Positions 1 through 13,539 are shown, numbered from the stretch's first letter. The stretch is DNA of 64,000 bases from Eleusine coracana subsp. coracana (GCA_032690845.1 CM064420.1:63166707-63230706); one strand, 5' to 3'. Notes: generated from the sequence alone by a model not told the origin. A program made the numbers and translations.

Positions 1-577
1 GGTCGCGGCCCTCGTGGAGGTGCTCGAGCGCCATGGCCACCTGGAACGCGATCGCCATGCGGCGCGGCCACGTGAGCGCCGCCGCCAGGCGGGCCTTCTT
101 CTCGGTCCCCGCGGCGTGGGATGAGAAGAGGCGGTCGTGGAGGTCGCCGTTGGGCGCGTACTCGAAGACGAGGACGCCCTCGTCGCGGTCGTCGCAGTAG
201 CCGAGGAGGCGGACGACGTGCGGGTGGCGCAGCGAGAGGAGAACGCCGAGCTCCGCGCGGAACGCGCGGTGGAGGCGCTCGCTGCCGGTGCTGCGCTGCA
301 CCTTGACGGCCCCCAGGCGGGACGACGAGAGCGACGCCAGGTACACCGTGCTGAACCCGCCTTGCCCGATCACGCGGGACGAGAACCCCGCCGTCACCGA
401 CTCGATCTCCGACCACGCGAACCGCTTCGTGGCCGACCCGGCGCCGCCGCTCTTCCCCAACGATGATGACGACGACAGGGCGGGTTCGTCCGAGACGCGG
501 GAGCCGCCGGCTCGGCCCGTCTCCGGGTCGCGCTTGTCGCGGCGGACGCACGGAGGGAGGCAGCACCCGGGCAGCAT
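1..577 (-). CDS. Receptor-like cytoplasmic kinase, 5' part (cut by window edge)
   Basis: The first 192 residues of a Ser/Thr kinase read without a break on the minus strand from the ATG at 577 to the window edge. After a Ser/Gly-rich N-terminus with Cys5-Cys6, a possible palmitoylation site, comes a typical plant RLCK entry: residues 52-60 (RFAWSEIES), the glycine-rich loop GQGGFSTV at 71-78, the ATP-binding Lys92 in AVKV, the helix-C region and the hinge (VFEYAPNGDL). The catalytic and activation loops lie beyond base 1. No signal peptide or transmembrane segment precedes the kinase domain, so a cytoplasmic, perhaps membrane-tethered, signalling kinase is inferred. The substrate and subfamily cannot be told from this piece. 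GC content is very high, as in many grass first exons. Confidence 0.87.
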   Translation of the reverse strand, partial: MLPGCCLPPCVRRDKRDPETGRAGGSRVSDEPALSSSSSLGKSGGAGSATKRFAWSEIESVTAGFSSRVIGQGGFSTVYLASLSSSRLGAVKVQRSTGSERLHRAFRAELGVLLSLRHPHVVRLLGYCDDRDEGVLVFEYAPNGDLHDRLFSSHAAGTEKKARLAAALTWPRRMAIAFQVAMALEHLHEGRD

Positions 578-768
578 TTCCGCTACTGCCACAGCCCGGG
601 AGGCACGCAACGCAAGTGATTGATGCGAGGTGGCGGTAGGAGGAGCTCGCGTTCCGGGGTGATGAGGGAAGCGGAATGAATGAGCTGTGCCTGTGCTCGA
701 TCTGGAGCAATCTTTTTGGCGGTGCTCGACCCGGGCCCGGGACCGGGAACGGCTACTGCCGCCCGCGG

Positions 769-775
769 TTATATA
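769..775 (-). promoter_or_regulatory. TATA box of the kinase gene
   Basis: TATATAA reads on the minus strand in a GC-rich context, about 190 bp upstream of the kinase ATG at 577. The distance fits a core promoter with a 5' leader of about 150 nt. Confidence 0.6.
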
Positions 776-3700
776 CGGCGCGCACGATGCAGCATCACCG
801 AGTGGTGGACCTCAACTAATCAGCGAGCGCATAAAGAAAAATGTGCGCTGAGCTCAGCCCCCCTTTCCCACTTTCCTTTGACATGTGTGATGTTCCTGCC
901 CACGCGCGCTGCCGTCACGCCCGCTCCTCGCCTGCAGCATTTCTTTCTCGACATGTGTTTTATCTCCACCTGCACCGGTAAACAATCATCATCAACACCG
1001 TTCTGAAACTGTGAGAGGCGAGGCCGGAATGTTGTGAGCCAGCACTTGAATTTGATTACTATTTTTGGCGTCACAAGTGGGGAGCCACGGGGTGGAGCGT
1101 CGAGCGTGACCTCCCACCGGCAGCGAGTTGAGGCGGCCATCTTCCCGCTCGTGTCAGAGCAGCGAGCGACTTTTCCTGCAAGTCACGGCCACGTTCATAA
1201 CCAAAACGGTTCCGGCCTTTCCAGTCGATGGAATGGTATCCGAAGAGGACATGTAAAGTGACGACGTCCCAAATGGAAATGTCAGGGCGCAACGGCGCGA
1301 CAGGGGTTCCCCTTTTTTTTTCAACGGCGTGCTCACTTACCGCGGCACGCAAGCGAGGAACGTCCTAGTGCAGGCACATGCCCCACGGGGATTCCCGTGG
1401 CCAGATCTGGTATCGGTAGGTCGCCCCAACGCAGAAGCTCGCCACTAATTCCTGCTGCTGTATATTTAAGCGGGGAGCATGGTCATTATGGTATATTACT
1501 ACTTCGGCACATGTATGCAGAGGTAACATAGAAGTGGGAAAAAAAACCCCGCGTTCACACCGCAGCGTTTCACTGCCGCCGGGGAAGAATATGCAGGTTT
1601 AGAAACAGCGGCAGGACCCAAGCACATGCACGCGCTTCAGCCTTCAGATGTTGACCGGCGCCTCGATCGGAACCGTAGCTGCTGCGAAGACACGTCACCG
1701 ACCGAGACCCGACTACTGGTAGCAGAATTTCTATGTTCCTCGTGTTCTAAAACCAGATCTACCGGGCAACCCACGGAACCTGAACATGCTCGGGACTAAA
1801 CGCGTCGGCGTTTGCGGGGAAATCGATTTTCTAAGCTTGCATGCATTGTTTCCCGGATGCCGTGAAACGTGGTTGGTTCTACTGAAAAAACTGGATTTGC
1901 AATCATTTTGCCTGAAGATCGAACTGTGAGCCAGCCTCTGCCACAGGGTTTGCAACTCCTTTGATTGGGACATGAAGCGTGTAGCTAGCTCACTGTACAG
2001 TTTCGTCAGTGTCATTTCGTGTCCTTGCTTACTGTAATGATTGACCTTGTGTACGTGTTATCTGCCGAACTTTGGGCTCTCTCTAAGGAGGACACCACAG
2101 TTTTTCTTAGAAAAAAGGTCGCACCCTACTCGTACTCAAGAGAAAGAACTTCCCAACAGAAAATGAATTCAGCGGCTGTTGGGCAAGGACCTTTGCCGCA
2201 AGGTGCTGTAGTCATCTTCATTATTTCACTTCTCTTTTTTTCTAATGGACATCCTAATTCCACTTTGCTCCTGAGCTGCAAATTTCGAATGGGGCTCAAT
2301 GTTTGCATTATCTTAACATATTATCACACAGTCTTGCTTTTATGTCTTTTTTTGGGAGACAAGCATAGAAAAACAGAGAAGGGTCTGTTTGGCTGAAAAT
2401 ACAAATAAACTCTGAAATCGGTTGTCATCTGTCACGTAGGATCTGAAAACAGATGGACTAGTTTACAGGAATGAAGAGGGAGGCAGAGAGCGGAGATGTG
2501 ATGCACTGTACTTACCAGCCGGAGCACAAAACATCACGTCACTGACACATACGCATGGTGCTTGTTTTCTGTGCTTCCTCAAAGTCCAGGTTACCGATCT
2601 TTCGGGAAAAAAAAAGTCCAGCTTACCACGTATCGACGCCTGAAAGGGGCCACGACCAAAGAAAAACAATATACTCTCCAATCTATTGGTTTCTCTCACC
2701 GTTAACACACTAGAAAAATCCATTCATCAGATTTCAGTTCATCAGTGTATCCAGTGCAACTATTTTTATCGGTGTCGGTGTTTTGATTTCAAGCACCCGC
2801 AATCTGAAGGAGCCCTTAAGATAGTGTTAGTTCGCTAGAAAAAGTAGGATGGGAGGGGATCCTCTTAGCTAGACATAATCAATATTGATATGTTGTTTCA
2901 TTAAATGTATAGGATGTTACATTGATATGTTTGGTTAGATGTAAGGCTTGATACATAAATATGTTTAGTTGCTTAAAATAAAAGTCATCTATATTTCTTC
3001 ACGTTTTATATAATTAACTTATGGATGCTAATACCTCACATTTTAGACGTCGCTTGCAAACTTGCAACAATAGTTCTGATATGAGAGTTCTAACCACTCA
3101 ACTATGATGAATTATTGAGTATCAATAGTATGCAACAAGTAAGAGTTAGCATCACCTAGATATTTATAATTATTATTTTAATAATATATGTAACATTCAC
3201 CAACAACATCTAGTTATAAATTATTTTTTAGCTAAAAATCCTTAATAACCAATCTAGTCTCTAATGCATGTGATTCTATCTAAAATTAGGGTAAAAAACA
3301 TCATAGATATCTCACTTATGTTCCAAGTATCATCAAAGATACCTCAGAACAATACCATGAATTGCAATCATATTTAGATACTTAAATTACAAATCATGAG
3401 AAGTTACCCTAACTCTCTGATTTGCAACCATTATAAATCTAGCTCATTTTCATATCTTCTAGCGATGGGAACATACAACAATACAATGTCAATCTACAAA
3501 TTTCATATTCTCCATATGGAACCAAGTAGCGAATATAGAAATGATAATTTCTCTATGAATTTAAAAGGAAAACAACAACTCGTAGATGAATCAATTGTCT
3601 ATTTCTAGCCAAAGTTCTGATCAAATTATTTCCTCTTAGTGAAACACAAGGTCGGGCATGCTCTAAAAAAAGTCATATTAGAAAGGGATTAGAAAAAGTT

Positions 3701-3971
3701 AGTCCCTAAGCTTGTGACATGAATGTACAGTTGTTAAAAATAAGTAAGGTATAGCTTGATCTATGTCAATGGCAAAAAGGAAATTTTTTGTTTAGGCATG
3801 TCTCCTAGCTCCTCTGTTTTCCAGACTGTTTTTTTTTCATAATTGGCTACTTATTACAGAAACAAATCAATAAATGGTATCCGGACAATGAAGACATCAC
3901 ACGGTGATTATGCGACAACGAAGACGGCGCCTGTTGATCAGCTGGCACCACCGGTCCTGCTTCGTTGCCGT
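776..3971. other. Intergenic, kinase promoter side and GT-2 3' flank
   Basis: No convincing gene. The first kilobase is GC-rich and probably holds the kinase promoter. From about 2760 to 3900 the sequence is AT-rich and resembles old transposon or MITE debris, without ends I can define. One short tail-like insertion at 2581-2627 is listed separately. Confidence 0.5.
2581..2627 (+). repeat. Micro-insertion flanked by 15-bp direct repeat
   Basis: AAAGTCCAGGTTACC (2581-2595) recurs as AAAGTCCAGCTTACC (2613-2627), one mismatch. The 17 bases between end in a run of A. The layout is that of a target-site duplication around a poly(A)-only retroposon tail. Confidence 0.6.
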
Positions 3972-6724
3972 CTACTGAACGGCAAGGAAGGTGCTGCTGC
4001 TGGTTGGGGCTGAACCCGTCGCTGCCGCGGCCGTCTCTATTGGTTCAGGTGCGTTGCCACTGCTGCTCCCCGTCACGTTGGGCTTCTGGAAGCCCGTCTC
4101 GTACTGCATTCTGTCTCCATCGTTGCCTTCGTCAGTGTAGCTGCCTTCCAGCATATCGTCGTCGCTGTCCGTCTCGTCCCCTGCGAACTCGTGCTGCTGC
4201 TGGAGCTGCACATTTGTCTCCCTCCCGGTGTCCCCGGCCTTCTGCACAGCGACAATTTTGATTTAGCTCATGTTCAACTAATTGACAAAAAATTATGGAA
4301 ACTACAGGGTGACAGACAGTTCGATGATTACCTTGTTTTCGGCGCCGTCATCAACAATGGTTGTCGTCAGTGCTGTCTCGTTGTTCGCCGCTCCAATGGT
4401 GTTCAGCTTGCGAACATCGTTGCTGCTCTTCCCCTCGATCTCTCGCTGGCGGCTCGGGCTCGCCTGAACGGACCCGGCGGTGGCAAGGCGCTGCTTCTTG
4501 CGGTACATTGCGTCGAGCTGGTGGAAGTATGGGCAGGTCTTGGAGTCCTCGGGCCGGCGCTTGTTGCTCTCCTTGACCTTCTTGAAGTACTTGTTGATGT
4601 TCTCCCACTTCTCCTTGCACCGCTTGGCGTTCCGGTTGTACCCGATCCGCCGCATCCCGGCGGCGATGTCCTCCCAGAGCGGTCCCTTGGAGCTGCTGGA
4701 CCCTCCCAAGTCGTGGTGCTCCTCCTCCTTCTCCGCCCGTAGCTGGATCAGCGCGTGCACCTCCTCCTTGGGCCACCGCGACGACGGCGTCGACCCGCCG
4801 CCGCCGATCTCGCCGCCTCCTGGCCACGCCCAATTGTCGTCCCACTTGGGCAGCGGAGGCGGCGCCTGAAGAAGCGAGGTGGTGGTCTGCGCCGCGTCAT
4901 GGTGGCGAGGGGATGACGAGGACGGCATTGGTGGTGGGAGCTGATGGCCACCGCCGCCGCCGACGCGGTTGAGGAATGCGATGAGCGCGGCGTCGCGGGA
5001 TGCGGCGGCGGCGCGCTCCCTGGCGAGCTGGTCGCGCTCGCGGTTGATGCGGGCGACCTCCTGGCGCCGCCACGCCTCCTCGCGCGCCGTGCGCTCGGCC
5101 TCCCACCGCTCCAGCGTGTCCAGAAACACGCGCTGCATCGCGTCCTGCTTCTCCGTCACCTGCCGCATCATCCCTTCGAACGCCGCCATCATCTCCCTCT
5201 CGCACTCGCCATCGCCCTTGCCGAGGTCATCCTCCGCGTCGTCCACGTCGAACTCGTCGTCGTCCGATTCGGACCCCGACATCGACGAGAAGCTCAGGTC
5301 CACCGCGGTGGTTACCGTCCACGGCATTGTTGCCGACGGCTGGGGATTAGCTTGCACACTGGCTTGCTGTTGCTGCCGCTGCGGTGCCGCCGCGTGGAGC
5401 GCCTCGAGCTCGGAGAAGAAGCGGTAGCTCTTGCCGTCCTGCCGCCCGGCACGGGCCTCCTTGGTGCGCCGATAGTATTTGTCCACGTTCTCGAACTTCT
5501 CCTTGCACTTCTTGGCGCTCCTGCGGTAGCCCAGCGCCGCAAGCTTCCTGCAGAAACAAACGTCTCCAATCTTAGCTGTTTCTTGCGTTCACGTCGACAA
5601 CGAAACAGGACATGAAGTAGTGATGACTCTGGAACACGCGCATAGAAGCATCTTTCGTCTAGTACTGACAGAGACTGCCATGGATGAGTCAAAACATGAT
5701 TTTTTTTTCCCCTTCTTCTTTTAATGAAAGAGACCGGACGCGGAAGGAATTGGCCAGTAAAGCGATGGGGGAGACCGTATGCTGATTAAGGAATCAGCAG
5801 AAGGCGTGATGATGTCAACTTGATGGCATCGCAAGTGCAACACATCTGAGGACATAAACTAATGTGCGCGTTTTGTGCGCCGGCACCGGGATGACAGCAA
5901 AATACATTGCTCCATGTGTTTAATAATAGAAAAGGGGAAGAAGAAGAAGAAGAATAAAGGGAAAAACAGTGCAGCCTTGCCTGCAGCTGTTGCCATGTCT
6001 GAGCAGCTGGCGGCCTCTGCCGCGCCCCTGCACTCACACCCACGCCGCGCCACACGGCTGCCGGGCGCGGAGATCCTTATCGTCCTGCACTACACCTACC
6101 ACTTCACTAGCCTCCAATCTCACAGAAACCGAGGAGCATTACGCCAAAAGCCCCGGGGAAAAGCGGGGGACACACAGCGGTAAAGATGACAGGATAGCTC
6201 GTCATCATTGACACCAAAGGACGCCGGAGATGCGTGAATTCCGTGAAACCGTTAGCCGCATTCCGTGGCGGTAGAGAGAAAAGTGAATAAAAAAGTTACT
6301 GCTCGCTTGCTTCGTTTTCTTACCTGGCGACGTCCTCCCAGAGTGGCGCCTTGAGCGGGGCGTTCCGGAACGCGGCGTCCATCTCAGACCGGATCCTGAT
6401 GAGCGCCAGCGTCTCCTCGCGCGGCCACCGGGTACTTCCGGACCCGGACGCTCCAGCTCCAGTCACGCTGGCGCCCACGTCGGCCGGCAAGTCGTCGTCG
6501 TCGTGGAGGTCGGATGCGACGCCGACGCCACCGCTGGAGCCGTCGAGTGGCAATTCAGCGAAAGCACCCGTCCCCGGAGGCTGCAGCTGCGTCGGCGGCC
6601 GCTGGATGCTAGCGAAAGATATGGGGCCTGTCGGTGGAGGCGGAAGCGAGAACGCGACTGCGTCGGCGGCGGTGGTCGGCGAGGCCGTGTACGGGGAACC
6701 GGCGCCACCATGGTGGTGCAGCAT
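3972..6724 (-). CDS. GT-2-like trihelix transcription factor (two trihelix domains)
   Basis: Three exons on the minus strand (6724-6324, 5547-4332, 4241-3972) join at GT-AG sites into one 628-residue frame. The first trihelix domain spans about residues 99-185 and is split by intron 1 after WEDVAR; it continues as KLAALGYRRSAKKCKEKFEN. A second trihelix begins near residue 391 (RWPKEE) and runs to about 485, with WEDIAAGMRRIGY and CKEKWENINKYFKK. Between them lie an acidic stretch and a long Arg/Glu-rich central helix (about residues 250-325), probably a coiled coil. Two trihelix domains separated by a coiled coil define the GT-2/GTL1 class, nuclear proteins that bind GT elements through Trp-rich helices. 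The start is the ATG at 6724; the frame upstream offers only GTG. The target genes and exact orthologue are not determinable here. Confidence 0.93.
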
Positions 6725-8431
6725 GGCCGGCACCGCCCTACTTTACCTGCTCAAAACACAAAATTCAGTCGATCTACCACCTCACAGGCCGGTAATAGAA
6801 AACTGCAGTATCACTTAACAAGTGCTACCGCTCCCGGCGTATCTCTCGTCTCCCAAGTATACGTACCAACAACTCCGGTCAGTCTAAGAGAGCAATTCGG
6901 CCACTGAATTGGGGACAATTCTTGCGTCTACACCCATCTCTCTCAGTCACGGTTTCCCTCCCGTCTCTCTCACACCCAGATAGAAGAATTGGGACTTACG
7001 GCGCCTAATTTGGACGAAGGGTATGAAGGAAATTGGAAACAAGGGGCTGTGCAGCGAGGGGAGGAAGAGAGACGGTGGTGAAAGGGATGGGATGGGGTCA
7101 TCGACAACTGGAAAGTGGCAAAGGAGGGTGGAAGGCAGGGGAGAGAAAGCCAAGAGCCCTGTACAAAGGGGACGTTGGGGGTATGGTACATGTGTACACT
7201 GCACTAGATACTGTGCTTTAGGTATACTTGTATGCATCTCCTTCACAAGATATGTAATCCTTTTTTAAAAAATATATGTACGTTTCAAGGTTTTGTTTTT
7301 TGTCCATTTGATCATTTCATTGCATTCAGGGACAAGAGTGCAATATTACTTTTCCAAAGGTACTTGTAGGCATCTTCCACACAAGATATTCTAGGAACAC
7401 GTTCTATCTATCTTGCAACATAAATATAACTTCATTATAAAATAATATAGCATGTTCTTCAAACCTATTGTATCACTTAGTATGTTGGAGATAGCAAGTT
7501 TCATGTATCTATCTCTTAAAATAAACACTCTCACACTGCAAACAAAACAAATTATTTATTTATTAGGATATAGGTCCATTACAATTTATTGGAATGCATC
7601 ATGCTACTATCCCCAATATAATTTCCTACCACTAAAAAAATGAAGTCATCCATCGGATTCTTCAAAAAAAAAATTTGTTTGTGATATAGAGGCTGCATAA
7701 GCTAGCATATTTTATGAGGAAGTCAACTACCATAACAAATGCAATAGTTATGATGATCAAATCAATAAATATAGGTAAATAAGTGAGACGAGATAAGTAG
7801 TACTAATATTATAAGAAAAATACAATGTTAATAATGCACTACTCTAGTATCCATGCATTTTATAACAAGCATATTTATTATTGTTATTTATTAGCAAACT
7901 GTAATTGTGAAGTATTATTATTAAAAGGTAAAACAAATTTTCAATCGAGTAACTATTTTCTTTATAACACGATCATACATTTATGCAACATTTATTTATC
8001 TTTTCTACCTATAGCATTTCAAATGTTAAAATATACTATTGAACTTTGGTTTGTGAATGAATCTTAATAATTTAAAACAAAAATAATTGTCATGGAAGTT
8101 TAATGAAATAATTTAGATAAAAATAATATTCATGATTCAGATTTATATGCTTTTATCAATGACCTAGTGATTGTTGTGGAATGTTTTTCTAACCCACTCA
8201 TCATTTATTTTCAATGCAACAAAAATATTTTCTTCTTTAGTTAGATGTCATCGCTTTGGTCATTTTGAAAAATATATATTAGCTTTTACATATTTTTGGT
8301 AAAAAGTTTTATTATTAATTACTCAGTTAAAAGTCCTTTAGCAATGAATAAGTTTATAGAACTTAAAGCGAACACACATATATCACTATTCATGAAAATC
8401 ACGATTCACAAAGAGCTATTTTTTTTGTTGA
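6725..8431. other. Intergenic, GT-2 upstream region
   Basis: 6725-7250 is probably the GT-2 promoter and leader. From 7250 onward the sequence is strongly AT-rich. Its open frames look random and have no recognisable domain. Confidence 0.5.
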
Positions 8432-8434
8432 TAA

Positions 8435-8627
8435 GGCTATTCTCAGTGCAGCCTTGATATGTCACATATGTATTTTTTGCCGACATGAAAAAATAGTTAT
8501 AAAAAGAAAGAAGAAAGACTTTCATCTTATATAGGAGGCTTTTCATTTTAATAAAAAAATCATGACTCGCTTATCTAAAATTATGTTTTGAAAAAAAGTG
8601 CAATGAAAAACTGTACTGAGAATGGCC
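8435..8627. mobile_element. Tourist-like MITE
   Basis: A 193-bp element with imperfect terminal inverted repeats: GGCTATTCTCAGTGCAG on the left and GGCCATTCTCAGTACAG as the reverse complement of the right end. It is flanked by TAA on both sides (8432-8434 and 8628-8630). A TAA target duplication with TIRs beginning GG is typical of PIF/Harbinger-derived Tourist MITEs. It has no coding capacity. Confidence 0.7.
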
Positions 8628-8630
8628 TAA

Positions 8631-11600
8631 GATGGTCAAACCAATGACATAGATCTTAGTAGGCCAATGTACAATACTTATATATGGTTTATGGCTCTTT
8701 CACAGTAGTCCCGAGCCTATTTTCTTACACCTTAGGGTGCAAGATAAAATATCTATATCAGTCATTGATTTTTTATATAACAAAATTTAATAAAAGATGA
8801 ATTTATTTGCTTAACAAACTCTTTCTATTTTCCGGTCCCGCGAATATTACGCTTCCGTAGATCCACTTCCCTTCCTTCAAGGAATCATTGGTTCCTCCTC
8901 AAGGGGGATAGAAATTTTCGTACCATACATGCAAATACTATATCTTGACAACTGACACGACTGTAGTAGGCCTTTCTTTTGTCTTTCATCCCGCAAATAA
9001 TCTTGTTACATGTAAGTACTTTTTTTGGTGTGGAAAAAATGAAATATACAACAAATACAATGTCACATATTATTTTGTGAACTTACAATCCATAGAGAGA
9101 TCAAGAACTTTTTCACAAAGTATTTATGCACCACAAACGTGTCTTATTTTACTATACTGCAAAATATGTACATGTTATATGTACATATTATTGCGTACCA
9201 ACATGTACATGACTCGTCACATGACTGTGCATGATCGTTGCCAAATTACAATAATTGTGTGTATAATACATGTCACGTTCCTTGATCAAGATTTTACAAC
9301 TCCCAAGATTTTTTTTACTAAATGTTATTAACAGATCTATAAAATCAAAATTAGTATTAAAATAATAATAATAGTTTATTACATATTAGGGTGTAAGACA
9401 TCATCGAGATCTACTCAAATGGACGGTACACGGTTATTTGGGACTATGATAAAAACTCCCATGGTTTATTATATTTTCCTTTTGAAACGAGCTTATAAAC
9501 CATGAGTTTGCAAACTAGAGTGTGCACTAGTAAATCACTCTTCAAAATAGCTCAAGCATTGAGTTTTTTAATATACGGTACAATAACACACATGTGTAAG
9601 TTAACTACAGCTTGGTTTGACCCGACGTGATATTTAGAACTACACCATGACCATAATAATAAATATATATTACAATATTGCTCATAACCATACAAGGAGG
9701 GTTAAGTATTTTCAGAGCTGAATCCAATCACATTATATTTGGACTCTACAATCTACAGTAGTACAAACTTTTGGCTAGATGTTGGTTCAATATTAAAAAG
9801 TTGAATCTTCGTTTGAATGCACGTCTTACAATAAGAAATGGAGGCAGTAGTACCGATTTTAGTTTGTGCTGTTTCAATATTTTTCAAAAGATTACAAACT
9901 CTACACCACATAATTGGCGCTGCACAATCCAGTGTGGTTTACATGGGCCAAACGCAATCATAGAGCAGAGAGCGGATAGATGGCGCGATGTGATCTGTCA
10001 GGGGCGCGTGATCCAAGGTAACGCCCACCTGCGGCCGCAGCCAGTACGTGCGAGCAGAGCCGGTAGAGGCAGGGCGCAGACACCATCGGAAGTGCATGCC
10101 CCGGCCGGAGCACCCGTCCATCGCTAGGGACACGGCGAGGACTGCCGGAGGCAGGGGCGGAGGGCGCACGACAACCGCAGGGGCGGAATCAATGAACGGC
10201 CGGGCACTGAGCACAGGCGCCAGCCACAGGGCTGCGCTGCTAACGCTAGCGTCTCTGGCGTCGGGATCGCCCAATTCCGCGCAGCCGTACCTTTTGCTTG
10301 GTTATCGCCGAGCCGCGGTGCCGCCGGGACCCGGCCGGCCAGTGCCTGTCTCCGAAGGTCCCATTGAGCAGGATACACTGGGACTGCAAAATCGTGGGCT
10401 GCAAATTGCGCCGCGACTTTCTTTAGAAGGATGAGGTTAGTGCTACACATGTACCGTTGATGGGACCGTAGGTCTGCACAAGGTGCAAACAAAATAGCAA
10501 TGGACCATCGCGTGCAGCGCAGTGATGCAACGTCTATTTCTACGCAAATCTGTCGCCCCTTTAATCCACGGGACCGCCTCATTTTCTCCCAGTGGTTTGG
10601 TGGACGACACTGCTCTTATGGAATTCTGGTCCTCGAAGTGCTTTCAAAATTCCATTTTCTTTTCGGCTCATCATGGGGTGGTAGGCCGCACACACTTCTC
10701 ACGTCTCACGATATCCACTTATCCAACCTCCGAAGTTTTGGGAAGGAGCCAATTACATAATGGGCACGACTACATTACCTGGATTTGCTTGGTCTAAAAC
10801 AAATCAGCACATGTATAATGGTTTACGCACAGAGGAGCCACTCTCATCAAAGACAACCTAGTTAAGAGAAATTGGCATGGTAGTAAAAAATATTTTTTCT
10901 ATAATAACAATGAGAAATACATTTGGTGAGTGTTTCAATTAACTTTTGGTCCAGGACTCCTTGTTGATATAACCCACATATTTGGAGATTAGTTAGACAA
11001 TTTAAAGGAATTTTGGGGGTGAACATCATATGTTAGGTAATATGATTAAACTATAATGACATTGTTTTTGATAAAGTAGCAAATATCTCTTTTATGTAGG
11101 TGATATACAGGGGCTTTTACTGGATAAGGACATGGATAATTGTTTCAGAAGGAGGAGCAACATGGGATAATGGGAAAGACATGCCTTCTCTTAGAGACTT
11201 TTACTATGGAAATCTTCACCAGATATGGGTGAAGGTTTAGCAATAGATTAAGTTTATGATGAATCTCTTTGCTATATCTCAGCCCTTTTGCGTAGCTGTT
11301 TAGGATATGCACTATGTGCGTGATGAAGTCTGCTCCATAATAAAAATTTATAATAATTTATGGTCATAGAGACCAAGACACTTTCACTTACTTAATAAAA
11401 TATAATTTCCTTCATCTAAAAATATTTTTACTACATTCAAATATTCAATTTGTCGTTACCACTTAATTTAGAGGAAAACAAAACAGTTAAATTTTATTAG
11501 GGAGCTATAACTGATCCAATATAAACATTCGTAGGGAATAAAATGAGTTCAAACCTTATATGCGGTTAATTAACCGGGGAATTGTGAATGTTGGAGACAA

Positions 11601-11939
11601 TAAAATGGACTTCATCAAATTAAAGGCCTTTTCATAGCTCATAAACATATCCTTAACTCCTTAAGTAGATTAGGATAAGAATATAAAAAGTTTGACCCAA
11701 TTCTAATTTTAACAGCCCTCACTTAAGTAATACTCACATTGTGAGTAGCGTAACGTAGGCCATGCATGTTTGCTTGGGTATATTCGCAAACCCTTCTTCT
11801 GTTTGCAGAAGCCAAAAGCTTAAGCAAACAATCTATCTGAATGTACCATCACTGCTGGCTTTTGGAATTCATCAACCCAAACGGATAGACCCCTTCACTG
11901 TGCAAGCACACGGATGTTGGAATAATCGAACAAAATCAG
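8631..11939. other. Intergenic, AT-rich with a GC-rich island at about 9930-10450
   Basis: Mostly AT-rich. The GC-rich block at 9930-10450 has open frames on both strands but no domain, splice structure or codon pattern that I recognise, so I do not call a gene. No clear element ends were found. Confidence 0.4.
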
Positions 11940-12110
11940 ACGGTTATTCCGGTTAACCGAATAACTGGTTCCGGCCGGTCGCATTAACCGACCGATTAGC
12001 CAAAAAAAACCGAATTTGATATTGTAGCTATACGGTTAACCGGCTGGTTATCCCAGTTAACCGATCGGTTTTCCACCGAATTGAGCCGACCGGTTAAATC
12101 GGTTATTTGA
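11940..12110. repeat. Cluster of GGTTA/TAACC palindromes
   Basis: About ten copies of CGGTTA or TAACCG and close variants, in both orientations, fall within about 170 bp. They include near-palindromes around CCGGTTAACCG. This density is not expected by chance in an otherwise AT-rich spacer. It may be the subterminal part of a DNA transposon, but I could not find its ends. Confidence 0.5.
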
Positions 12111-12788
12111 ACCTACTCGTAGCCAATGCTCCTTTTCGAACGCCAGAAATCCCAATCATTCATTCCGGACAGCGAGTTAATACATGACATAAATTTGGCG
12201 CACACGTTGGGCGTGATCAGTCGATGGTGTAGTAAACCGCACCGGTAGGGCGAGCCCGACCGATCGAATACCCTCACACATGCTAGTACAACGGCTATGG
12301 TCCCTGGCCCACCTTGCTCGCTCGCGCACGTACGTAAGGTACCCGTGTTAACTCTCGTCAGAGTCCGGCCGTGCCGCCCTGCCATTCCCTCTGAAGAAAC
12401 GAGCCTGCCGCGCCGCCCTGCGTGGGCAGCGGAGAACTTCCGTTGCTGCAATGGCGCGCGATGGTGATTCTGCTTCCACCGATCCGATGGGTATATACGG
12501 CGGGTGTGTAAATACTTCTGACCCCCCCCCTATGGCCCTACTATACCGGCAGTATCCTCAGCCCTGGCGATTTGTCACGATATTGGAGGGACCTGGCGAC
12601 CGACAATTACAAACGTTAGCATCTGAGCGCTGTGCACGTACAGAGCTGCGAAGGCGTAGCAGCGCGGCACGTTGCGGTTTGCAGATATATACTCCTGCAC
12701 CTTATTGCTTCTGGACCAGATAAGGAGGGCCCGACGCGACCCGTAACCGGACCGTTATATGTCGATATGACCGATTCTCTTAAGAGTT

Positions 12789-12841
12789 AAGATATTGCTA
12801 GTCCTTTGTCTCAAAAAGAAAAAAAAGATATTGCTAGTCCT
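12789..12841 (+). repeat. Micro-insertion flanked by exact 17-bp direct repeat
   Basis: AAGATATTGCTAGTCCT occurs at 12789-12805 and, identically, at 12825-12841. The 19 bases between are a short leader followed by an A-rich tail. An exact 17-bp repeat this close is best explained as a target-site duplication. Confidence 0.7.
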
Positions 12842-13539
12842 CTGCACTGCACATAAGGAAAAAAGCATGAGCCGGGCCTGGCCATTCAACATCATCAAGG
12901 CATGGTAACATGAAGGGTTTTCGTAAATTGTAGTACTCTCTTTTCAGTTCAAGTTGAACTGAGAAAAGTTAGTACACAATGTCATGTAACTAAAAGTGTA
13001 AGGAATAACTATTGTTTGTAAAGGTAGGATATGAGTGCTAGTCGGTGCTAAGTCAGAAACATAAGTTCCATTGTTTTGAGAGGTGTTCTTCCACTTTCTG
13101 AACAATCAAGGGATTCGAGGTCTGGTACTGAAAGTCTATGGGGATGATCCTATGGGAAAAAAAAATCTATGGGCTGAAGGAAAAAAACAACAGAATTGGG
13201 CTTCCGATGATAAAACTGTTTCCCGCCCTATTCGGGGGAGTCGGCCTAATTTCATCTTTGTTGGGCCTTGATCTGGGCCGAGGCAAGTATGCAGTATGCA
13301 CAGAAGGCATCCAGAAATATAGGGACATATTAGTAGTGTCTTTTTTCTTCTTATAAGTTACCACATTGGTATATCGATAAAGCATACCTTGCTATATCGA
13401 AAAAAACCTGGGCTCAAGTACCACATGGCAAGCAAATCTGATTGTTACAGAAAGAAAGATATGTATGTACTACTGCATATGAGTTGAGGAGGAGCACACA
13501 TTGCTTATCAAACCAAATGAACTCATAGAGCACACTAAC

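Noticed and set aside
4191..5615. Long plus-strand open frames (183, 223 and 152 residues)
   Set aside because: They are antisense shadows of the GT-2 exon 2. They lack domains and are Leu/Arg-rich, as expected from the complement of a GC-rich coding strand.
9930..10450. GC-rich block with open frames on both strands
   Set aside because: No domain, no plausible splice structure and no codon bias that separates one frame from the rest.
12113..12723. Open frames of 112 residues (-) and 90 residues (+)
   Set aside because: No recognisable domain and low-complexity composition; considered random in a GC-rich spacer.
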